From: Christensenella sp. UBA7584
GTDB taxonomy: Bacteria; Bacillota; Clostridia; Christensenellales; UBA1242
Length of the DNA stretch: 20,184 nt
Assembly (NCBI GenBank): GCA_002477805.1
Contig: DLKQ01000002.1
Span: 1-20,184, forward strand
Reading direction: 5' to 3'
In this document: in pieces, positions 14,887 to 20,184 of the stretch
How the letters are laid out: each line of letters begins with the position of its first letter
Numbering within the stretch: the first letter of the stretch is position 1
Translations under genes and position numbers: made by a program
Notes under the pieces: generated by a model
What the model was told of the DNA's origin: nothing
Database searches by the model: none
Seen by the model: only the letters and a program-made list of their open reading frames with translations

Positions 14887-14914
14887 TTGTTTTTATTTTA
14901 TTTTATTGTATAAT
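14887..14914 (+). promoter_or_regulatory. Sigma-A-type promoter for the GAPDH operon
   Basis: TTGTTT (14887-14892), a 16-base spacer and TATAAT (14909-14914). The predicted leader is short and carries AAAGGGGG just before the ATG at 14941. Confidence 0.6.
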
Positions 14915-14940
14915 GTTTATACTAAATAAAAGGGGGAATT

Positions 14941-15945
14941 ATGCTAACACTGTTAATTAATGTCAGTGATGCAGATGAAAACTTTGCAGAGCATCATCTT
15001 AAAATTTTAGAAAATATTGCCAAATTAGAAAAAAATTTTGAGGTTGTCTTTCTCGCAAAGCAAAATCACCAGATGCTAGAGGAATTGAAATATCTTGCTT
15101 CAAAAGTCGTAAATCACAGTTTTTTAATTGGAGATGAAAAAACAACAGATGATGAAATGATTCAAATGGGACTAGAATATGCCAGAGGAAACGATGTTTT
15201 AATTTGCACTTCTGATACTTTACCAGATGTACTTTACAAAATCTTAGAAAAAAAGAATGAAGGCAGAAAAATAGTTTATGCAAGAAGAAAAACAAACAAA
15301 TTCCAAACTTTTTTCCGAAATCTTGGAATTTGGGCATACAATTTTGGATTAAAGCTTCTTGGCAAAAATAGCGACAACTTTTCTGAAGTTAGAATACAAT
15401 ATTTTGACCAAAAAATAGCCTTTTATCTATCTGAAAATGTCAAAAACAATAGAGAACTAAGAATCACAAACTCATTCAAGCAACAGAGAACAGGCATTGT
15501 TGAATGCGAAAAGCTTTATATAAATGAAGATAAAAAGAACTACAAAGAAAAAGTTATGTTTGGCTTAGGTTGGGTAACAGCATTTTACATCTTAGCTCTA
15601 CTTGCCCTACTTGTTATCTACCCTTGCTTTAACCAGATGACTTACAGTTGGTGGATGGTAGTTGCAATTGTAATTTGGGTTGTTTTCGGAATTTTAGCAA
15701 TCTTAAGTGCTTCAAAAAAAATATACAAGTCGCGGTGTGGCGTGCCACTTAGAACTAATGAAATGGGTGAAAGAACTTATAACCTAGTCAGCATTGTTGA
15801 ATTTGGAGATAAAATAGAAAACAAGATTTTGAGCCAAAAACCTCAAAAAGCAGTACTAAAATCAAATAAATATGTCAAAATTGTAAAAAAACAAAGCAAA
15901 ACACTAAAAAATAACAAAAAACCAAAAATTAAAGGAGAAAAATAA
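14941..15945 (+). CDS. Glycosyltransferase-2-like membrane protein without an intact DxD
   Basis: A 334-residue protein. Residues 1-150 read like a reduced GT-A domain: the opening strand LTLLINVSD, a helix, the strand FEVVFLAK, then GLEYARGNDVLICTSD (77-92), which matches the segment that normally leads to the metal-binding DxD of family 2 glycosyltransferases. Here the motif is T-S-D (90-92), followed by TLPDV. Two membrane helices follow (about 207-229 and 236-258), as in polyprenol-phosphate glycosyltransferases such as GtrB/DPM-like enzymes. A soluble stretch and a very Lys-rich tail (300-334) end the protein. It may be a non-catalytic relative or a membrane-anchored protein of another function. 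Start ATG 14941 follows AAAGGGGG. Its stop lies one base before the gapdh start, so it is operon-linked to GAPDH, an unusual partner. Confidence 0.6.
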   Translation: MLTLLINVSDADENFAEHHLKILENIAKLEKNFEVVFLAKQNHQMLEELKYLASKVVNHSFLIGDEKTTDDEMIQMGLEYARGNDVLICTSDTLPDVLYKILEKKNEGRKIVYARRKTNKFQTFFRNLGIWAYNFGLKLLGKNSDNFSEVRIQYFDQKIAFYLSENVKNNRELRITNSFKQQRTGIVECEKLYINEDKKNYKEKVMFGLGWVTAFYILALLALLVIYPCFNQMTYSWWMVVAIVIWVVFGILAILSASKKIYKSRCGVPLRTNEMGERTYNLVSIVEFGDKIENKILSQKPQKAVLKSNKYVKIVKKQSKTLKNNKKPKIKGEK

Positions 15946-15946
15946 A

Positions 15947-16951
15947 ATGAGTAAAACAGTTAAAATTGGAATAAACGGATTTGGAAGAATTGGTAGATTG
16001 GTTGCGAGAATAGCATCAAAAGACCCAAAAGTTGAATTAGTAGCAATAAATGACCCTTTTATGGACGCTGAATATGGTGCATATATGTTCAAATATGACA
16101 CAATGCACAAAGAATATGACGGAAAAGTTTGTGGAAGTGGCGATACTTTAATAATTGATGGCAAAAAAATTAAGTTCATTTCTGAAAAAGAGCCTGTAAA
16201 TATTTGTTGGGATAAATATGGAGCTGATATAGTAATTGAAGCAAGTGGAAAATTTACAGCAAAAGATGGTGCTTCTCAACACATTTTAGGCGGTGCTAAA
16301 AAGGTACTAGTAACAGCCCCAGGAAAAGAAATGCCAACTATTGTTGTTGGTGTAAATGACAAAAACTTAACAAAAGAAATGCAAATAGTTTCAAATGCAA
16401 GTTGTACAACAAACTGCCTAGCCCCAATTGTAAAAGTTTTAGACGACAATTTTGGTATTGAAGAAGGCCTTATGTCAACAATTCATTCTGTAACAGCAAC
16501 CCAACTCACCGTTGATGGTCCTAGCAAAAAAGATTGGCGTGGTGGCAGAGCGGCAAGTGCAAACATAATTCCGTCAAGCACGGGTGCAGCAAAACTAATT
16601 GGCGTTGTTATACCCCACCTAAAGGGAAAACTCACAGGAATGAGTTTTAGAGTTCCAACAATCAATGTTTCTTGCGTTGACCTTACAGTAAGACTAAAAA
16701 AATCAACAACATACGAAGAAATTTGTAAAGCAATGCAAAAAGCAAGTAAGCACGAACTAAAGGGTATTTTAGGCTATACCGATGAACCACTTGTATCAAG
16801 CGATTTTAACGGAGACTGTCGTTCAAGTATTTTTGATGCTAAAGCAGGAATTATGCTTAACGAGAAGTTTGTAAAAGTTGTTGCTTGGTATGACAACGAA
16901 TGGGGTTATTCAAATCGTGTTATTGACCTTGTTAAACTTATGAATAAATAG
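15947..16951 (+). CDS. gap: Glyceraldehyde-3-phosphate dehydrogenase
   Basis: Oxidises glyceraldehyde-3-phosphate to 1,3-bisphosphoglycerate with NAD in glycolysis. The 334-residue protein is complete. It has the nucleotide-binding GINGFGRIGR (8-17), Asp36 in INDPF (acidic residue after the second strand, fitting NAD preference), the catalytic Cys153 in NASCTTNC (150-157), His180 in TIHSV, and WYDNEWGYSNR at the end. The S-loop reads TATQLTVDGPSKKDWRGGRA (183-202), the type typical of Enterobacterial GapA and eukaryotic enzymes, not the TNDQ type of Bacillus and Clostridium. Many gut Clostridia also carry the former type. The ATG at 15947 is placed by AAAGGAG ten bases before it. Located between the glycosyltransferase-like gene and the TM2 gene. 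Confidence 0.97.
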   Translation: MSKTVKIGINGFGRIGRLVARIASKDPKVELVAINDPFMDAEYGAYMFKYDTMHKEYDGKVCGSGDTLIIDGKKIKFISEKEPVNICWDKYGADIVIEASGKFTAKDGASQHILGGAKKVLVTAPGKEMPTIVVGVNDKNLTKEMQIVSNASCTTNCLAPIVKVLDDNFGIEEGLMSTIHSVTATQLTVDGPSKKDWRGGRAASANIIPSSTGAAKLIGVVIPHLKGKLTGMSFRVPTINVSCVDLTVRLKKSTTYEEICKAMQKASKHELKGILGYTDEPLVSSDFNGDCRSSIFDAKAGIMLNEKFVKVVAWYDNEWGYSNRVIDLVKLMNK

Positions 16952-16962
16952 AGGTAAAATTT

Positions 16963-17466
16963 ATGAGATGCCCTAGTTGTGGAACAAAAATAAGGCGTGG
17001 AAATTCACAATGCCTTAAATGTGGAACAAAAATAAAACAAATTCAAAACGCATCACACAAAATGGTTTCAAAAGTGAGAAAAGAATATCAACCCGAGCTT
17101 GTTGTATATACAACTTGCTTTCCACCTGACCTTTCTTACAAAAAAACTTTGCTTTACTGTATTTTCTTTGGCTGGTTTGGAGGTCATCTCTACTTCGTAA
17201 AAAGGTATGCAAAAGCAATTGTTATGACAATTATGGCAGTAATTTTCCTAGTATGTGGCTTTCCTGTTGGTATATTTTTGCAATCAGGTGATGCAGGTAT
17301 ATTCAACCCACTTGTTGCATTACTACTTACTAGCAATGTCTACGCTATCCCCTGTGCTATCGGTGCACTAAATTTTATAATGTGGATTTTAGATATAATC
17401 AAAATCATAACCAAAACATTTTCTGTTCCCGTTGTTTTGGCAGAAGATGAAAAAAAGAAAAATTAG
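16963..17466 (+). CDS. Zinc-ribbon plus TM2-domain membrane protein
   Basis: A 167-residue protein with an N-terminal zinc ribbon of two CxxC pairs (Cys3/Cys6 in CPSCG and Cys17/Cys20 in CLKCG). A linker follows, then a TM2-type domain: a helix starting YKKTLLYCIFFGWFGGHLYFVKRY-like (about 64-87, Gly-Gly-His being the TM2 turn), a second helix (about 88-110), and further hydrophobic segments ending WILDIIKII. TM2 proteins are widespread small membrane proteins without a defined bacterial function. The ATG at 16963 follows GAGG, and the gene starts 11 bases after the gap stop; it is the last gene of the operon. A short basic-acidic tail (EDEKKKN) ends it. Family assignment is from the visible pattern. 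Confidence 0.8.
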   Translation: MRCPSCGTKIRRGNSQCLKCGTKIKQIQNASHKMVSKVRKEYQPELVVYTTCFPPDLSYKKTLLYCIFFGWFGGHLYFVKRYAKAIVMTIMAVIFLVCGFPVGIFLQSGDAGIFNPLVALLLTSNVYAIPCAIGALNFIMWILDIIKIITKTFSVPVVLAEDEKKKN

Positions 17467-17468
17467 TA

Positions 17469-17497
17469 TTGCCAACTATTTAAAAATATGTTATCAT
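17469..17497 (+). promoter_or_regulatory. Promoter for mnmA
   Basis: TTGCCA (17469-17474), a 17-base spacer and TATCAT (17492-17497). It begins right after the TM2 gene stop at 17466 and lies before, not after, the hairpin at 17512. An mRNA from here would start near 17504 and have to read through that hairpin to reach mnmA. Confidence 0.5.
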
Positions 17498-17511
17498 AAA
17501 CTTAGCGTATG

Positions 17512-17569
17512 ACTAAGACTTGAGCTGTCACAACTATAGTGTACATATGCCCAAGTCTTAGTTTTTTTA
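17512..17569 (+). terminator. Intrinsic terminator or attenuator before mnmA
   Basis: ACTAAGACTTG (17512-17522) and CAAGTCTTAGT (17552-17562) form a perfect 11-base stem followed by a run of Ts (to 17568). The 29-base loop contains a second small hairpin around ACTATAGT (17533-17540; outer bases CAC/GTG). It can end the GAPDH operon. Because the mnmA promoter seems to lie upstream of it, it may also act as a conditional terminator in the mnmA leader. Confidence 0.7.
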
Positions 17570-17593
17570 TAAAGATTAACCTAGGAGAAAAAA

Positions 17594-18673
17594 ATGAAAG
17601 AAACTATTGTTGTTGGTATGAGTGGTGGTGTTGATAGTTCAGTCACAGCCCTACTTTTAAAAGAACAGGGATACAATGTTATCGGTCTTTTTATGAAAAA
17701 TTGGGAAGAAAAAAATGAAAATGGTATTTGCACAAGCCAGCAAGATTATGACGATATGTGCAAAGTCTGCCAAAAGATTGACATTCCATACTACTCAGTT
17801 AATTTTTCAAAAGAATACTATGATAGGGTTTTTTCATATTTCTTGCAAAGCTATAAAGAAGGTCGAACCCCAAACCCTGATGTGTTATGCAACAGAGAAA
17901 TAAAATTCGATATGTTCCTAAAAAAAGCACTCTCTCTTGGAGCAGACAAAATTGCCACAGGACATTACGCAAAAGTGTATGAAAAGCAGAGTCTATTCTA
18001 TCTTCGAAAATCACTAGATAAAACAAAGGACCAAACCTATTTTTTAAATCAATTAAATCAAACCCAACTTTCATTTGCTATGTTCCCGCTAGGTGATATT
18101 TGTAAAACCGAAGTTAGAGAAATAGCACAAAAAAATGGTTTAATCACAGCGAACAAAAAAGATAGCACAGGAATTTGTTTTATTGGTGAACGTAACTTTA
18201 AAAACTTTCTTTCAACATATCTACCTTTTCAAGATGGAGAGATAAGAACTTTAGATGAAAAAGTTATAGGAAAACATTCAGGACTGATGTTCTACACCCT
18301 AGGGCAACGCAGAGGCCTTGGTATTGGTGGGCAAAAAGATGGCAATGGTGAAAGATTTTTTGTAGTAAAAAAAGACCTTGGACGCAATATACTTTATGTA
18401 AAGCAAGGCGAAGACGAAGAATTATTATCCCATAGTCTAAAAGCAAATAGTTTTAACTGGATTCCTCAAAAACCGAGCAAGCCTTTTGAATGTTTTGCAA
18501 AATTTAGATACCGCCAACCTGACCAAAAAGTAAAAGTTGTTCCAACAGATTATGGCGCAGAAATACTTTTTGATGTACCACAACGCGCGGTAACAGAAGG
18601 ACAATATGTTGTTCTTTATGATGAGTTTGAAAATTGTCTTGGCGGTGGTGAAATAATTGAAGTTTGTAAATAA
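17594..18673 (+). CDS. mnmA: tRNA-specific 2-thiouridylase MnmA
   Basis: MnmA makes 2-thiouridine at position 34 of Glu, Gln and Lys tRNAs in the cytoplasm, activating the base with ATP and transferring sulfur delivered by a persulfide donor. The 359-residue protein is full length. It has the PP-loop SGGVDSS (10-16), GLFMKNWEE (31-39), the first catalytic Cys99 in NPDVLCN (94-100), ATGHYAK (121-127), the second Cys195 in TGICFIGER (192-200), and the C-terminal beta domain with LGQRRGLGIGG and a final RAVTEGQYVVLYD. The ATG at 17594 follows AGGAG by six bases. It is a single-gene unit here. No nifS-type cysteine desulfurase is next to it, which is often the case in Bacillota. Confidence 0.96.
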   Translation: MKETIVVGMSGGVDSSVTALLLKEQGYNVIGLFMKNWEEKNENGICTSQQDYDDMCKVCQKIDIPYYSVNFSKEYYDRVFSYFLQSYKEGRTPNPDVLCNREIKFDMFLKKALSLGADKIATGHYAKVYEKQSLFYLRKSLDKTKDQTYFLNQLNQTQLSFAMFPLGDICKTEVREIAQKNGLITANKKDSTGICFIGERNFKNFLSTYLPFQDGEIRTLDEKVIGKHSGLMFYTLGQRRGLGIGGQKDGNGERFFVVKKDLGRNILYVKQGEDEELLSHSLKANSFNWIPQKPSKPFECFAKFRYRQPDQKVKVVPTDYGAEILFDVPQRAVTEGQYVVLYDEFENCLGGGEIIEVCK

Positions 18674-18817
18674 TTTTTGAAAATTACTGCAAAAATTCGT
18701 TTTTTTCTAGTTTTTTACACAATTTTAAATTTTTTCTAGTCTTTTTTGCAAACAAGCTTTTTATTATGCTTTTTAAAACTTATCCAGCTAATACTATTTC
18801 TTTTATAATTAAACAAG

Positions 18818-18850
18818 AATACTACCTAAAATTAGTAGTATTTTTGTTTT
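18818..18850 (+). terminator. Intrinsic terminator, probably of mnmA
   Basis: AATACTAC (18818-18825) and GTAGTATT (18835-18842) form an 8-base stem with a nine-base loop, followed by TTTGTTTT. It lies about 145 bases after the mnmA stop, so the 3' UTR would be long. Confidence 0.6.
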
Positions 18851-18946
18851 TATATTCTTTAAGTCTATGACTTTCACTTTGTTTTAAATAGAAATTTTTC
18901 TATTTATCACCAGAATTAGCTCCAACTATTCAAGAGAATATAACAT

Positions 18947-18978
18947 AAAAAAGAAAGAACATAAATTCTTTCTTTTTT
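18947..18978. terminator. Bidirectional AT-rich terminator
   Basis: A perfect 13-base stem, AAAAAAGAAAGAA (18947-18959) and TTCTTTCTTTTTT (18966-18978), with a six-base loop. Read leftward it ends the 82-residue gene transcript; read rightward it can stop any leakage from mnmA. The stem has little GC, which weakens it. Confidence 0.6.
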
Positions 18979-19002
18979 AAAAATCTATTTGTTAACAATT
19001 AC

Positions 19003-19251
19003 TTATGAGTTGATAATGTTTTTAATTTCGTTTAGTTGTTCAAGTGACAAAAGTTCAATTTTATGTTTAGCATCAGCATAAGCAAGTTTTAAAAGTTCTG
19101 GATAATCACCAGCTTCAACCTTTTTCACCATAATATCAGCTAATTCTAACACTTCTTCTTTTGTTGAAAATTCAATAGAAACAATAATTTTTTCAAGAAT
19201 ATCATAACTTGTTTCAATAACTTTTGGATCATTTTTAGATAATATTTTCAT
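19003..19251 (-). CDS. Small uncharacterised acidic protein
   Basis: An 82-residue, probably all-helical soluble protein without cysteine, signal peptide or membrane span. I do not recognise it. It starts MKILSKNDPKVIETSYDILEK, continues with alternating Leu/Ile/Val and Glu/Lys that suggest three amphipathic helices (about 12-28, 30-48, 52-66), and ends LNEIKNIINS. The ATG at 19251 follows GGGAG by seven bases. It lies 23 bases downstream of the larger acidic protein gene and before a terminator, so the two form an operon and their products may work together. A small adaptor or chaperone-like partner is a guess only. Confidence 0.75.
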   Translation of the reverse strand: MKILSKNDPKVIETSYDILEKIIVSIEFSTKEEVLELADIMVKKVEAGDYPELLKLAYADAKHKIELLSLEQLNEIKNIINS

Positions 19252-19274
19252 AATTTTTCTCCCTATTTAATTTG

Positions 19275-20184
19275 TTATAATGTTGGCCCTAAATCATCGT
19301 CTTTTTCTTTCTCAGAAAATCTTCCATCAAATATTTTTTCAATTTCGGACTTCATATCCTTTTTGAACACTTTGAGACCGTCCTTTTCACCTTCGAGACC
19401 ATATTCATAAGCAATAATTTTTTGTGCAATTTGTTTTCCACCAAGTTGAGAAGGAACTTTAACATCTTCTCCTATAACAAATCCTTTAGAATGTGCAGCC
19501 TCACTAATAATATACTCAGTTGTATCTGAAATTATATCGTGAATATCACAAGCCATCTGCGCAGAGTTATCATTTGTCTCCGCAAGTTCATAAATATCCA
19601 AATCACTTTCAACCATCGTTTTTAATGTTGCAAACTCATCTCTTTCGTTTTCAAGTTTTGAAAGCTTTTCCTCTGCCTTTGTAATCAGATATTCTCGACT
19701 TGTTCCTTGGTGTTTTGCTTTTGCCTCATCAACCTTTTCACGCTGTCTTTCGCAAGCATTTGTCATAGACTCAAATTTTTTGTCCATAATATCTTCAACA
19801 GCATTTTGTACATAATTATATACATCACTATACTCTTTATCAAAGGTATCATTAAATTTTTCAATATCTTTTTCTGTTGCGTTTGCTGGTATGCTAAACG
19901 AAAAAGTTTCATCGTCTAAGTACTTATGTAAAGCACGCCAGTTGTGATATTTTGAAGATTTTTTTCCTCCAAATGACTCTTTTTCAGAATCTCTCTTCTC
20001 TTTCTCTTTTTCACCACCATCAAAATACTCTTCGTCATCAAACACATCATCTTCTAGCCTATCTTTGTCGATTTTGTCCTCATCTTCATCAAATTCACCG
20101 TCTTCATCGCGCTCTTTATCATCAGAAGTATCCTCTTCCTCATCAAAACAGTCATCGTTAAACTCTTCTTCATCATCTGAATGT
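19275..20184 (-). CDS. Large acidic, coiled-coil protein of unknown function, 5' end beyond the window
   Basis: An open frame of at least 302 codons, running leftward from the right edge to a stop at 19275. The GTG at 20045 is not a likely start: the frame stays open through 46 further codons to the edge, and no Shine-Dalgarno precedes that GTG. Those 46 residues are extremely acidic, 29 of them Asp or Glu. A Lys/Glu-rich stretch follows, then a folded-looking part from HNWRALHKYLDDETFSF, a long helical coiled-coil region (roughly AKAEEKLSKLENERDEF) and a C-terminal helix ending DGRFSEKEKDDDLGPTL. No membrane segment or catalytic motif is apparent, and I do not recognise a family. It heads, or is upstream in, the operon with the 82-residue gene. 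Confidence 0.75.
   Translation of the reverse strand, partial: HSDDEEEFNDDCFDEEEDTSDDKERDEDGEFDEDEDKIDKDRLEDDVFDDEEYFDGGEKEKEKRDSEKESFGGKKSSKYHNWRALHKYLDDETFSFSIPANATEKDIEKFNDTFDKEYSDVYNYVQNAVEDIMDKKFESMTNACERQREKVDEAKAKHQGTSREYLITKAEEKLSKLENERDEFATLKTMVESDLDIYELAETNDNSAQMACDIHDIISDTTEYIISEAAHSKGFVIGEDVKVPSQLGGKQIAQKIIAYEYGLEGEKDGLKVFKKDMKSEIEKIFDGRFSEKEKDDDLGPTL

Larger units (their letters stand above)
18674..19002. other. Non-coding region with two terminators
   Basis: A 329-base AT-rich stretch without a plausible gene. From left to right it holds two T-rich direct repeats around CTAG (about 18700-18716 and 18730-18747, CTAG cores 29 bases apart), widely spaced inverted copies of TGCAAAAA (18688-18695) and TTTTTGCA (18743-18750), a rightward terminator at 18818 and a bidirectional one at 18947. 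A TATAAT-like box (18804-18809) has no good -35 and would fire straight into the terminator. I see no convincing small-RNA promoter, but cannot exclude an mnmA 3' UTR product. Confidence 0.6.

Noticed and set aside
17512..17569. mnmA leader as a T-box or known riboswitch
   Set aside because: It is too short for a T-box, has no specifier or antiterminator bulge that I can see, and matches no riboswitch core I know; kept only as a possible attenuator.
18700..18747. CTAG/T-rich direct repeats as a CRISPR or mobile-element end
   Set aside because: Only two imperfect, low-complexity copies, no spacers, no transposase and no target duplication.
20045..20184. GTG at 20045 as start of the right-edge gene
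   Set aside because: The same frame stays open for 46 codons to the edge with the same acidic composition, and no ribosome binding site precedes the GTG.

Overview
The window is low-GC, tightly packed DNA with strong AGGAG-type ribosome binding sites, TTG/GTG starts alongside ATG, and the standard genetic code. It looks like a chromosomal segment of an anaerobic Bacillota of the Clostridia type. The gene families support this: a YlbJ-like sporulation membrane protein, a DUF4364 protein, a TSCPD (TIGR03905-like) protein, a PASTA-tailed SpoVD/FtsI-type transpeptidase and a Cys-rich protein behind what looks like a sigma-K promoter. All of it points to a lineage that forms spores or descends from spore formers. 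I saw no rRNA, tRNA, CRISPR array, insertion sequence or prophage gene.

Layout. 1-3016: the first codons of a leftward membrane protein at the left edge, a rightward ylbJ-like gene, a leftward orphan gene convergent with it, and a rightward DUF4364-TSCPD pair behind a strong promoter with a possible operator, closed by a bidirectional terminator. 3089-12900: a leftward block comprising an ASCH-domain gene with its own promoter and a division/cell-wall (dcw) operon. In transcription order the operon is metallophosphoesterase, rsmH, ftsL-like, spoVD/ftsI-like PBP, murE, mraY, murD, ftsW. 13093-14808: two leftward genes with their own terminators, a coat-like Cys-rich protein and class II fructose-bisphosphate aldolase. 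14941-17466: a rightward operon of a degenerate glycosyltransferase-like membrane protein, GAPDH and a zinc-ribbon/TM2 membrane protein. 17594-18673: mnmA behind a promoter-hairpin leader. 18674-19002 is non-coding and holds two terminators. 19003-20184: two leftward genes of unknown function; the upstream one is highly acidic and runs off the right edge.

How the genes fit together. The dcw operon makes the lipid-linked peptidoglycan precursor (MurE adds meso-diaminopimelate, MurD adds D-Glu, MraY makes lipid I) and places it beside the septal polymerase (FtsW), its transpeptidase partner and an FtsL-like scaffold. Compared with the textbook cluster, mraZ is absent from its head, and murG, murC, ftsQ and ftsZ do not follow ftsW. 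Aldolase and GAPDH are glycolytic enzymes read divergently from one 132-base promoter region.

No clearly new defence or mobile system is present. The less ordinary items are the sigma-K-like promoter on the coat-like gene, the mnmA leader, the RGRP (AT-hook-like) tail on the TSCPD protein, the glycosyltransferase-like protein without an intact DxD, the long cytoplasmic domain of the FtsL-like protein, and the hyperacidic edge protein.
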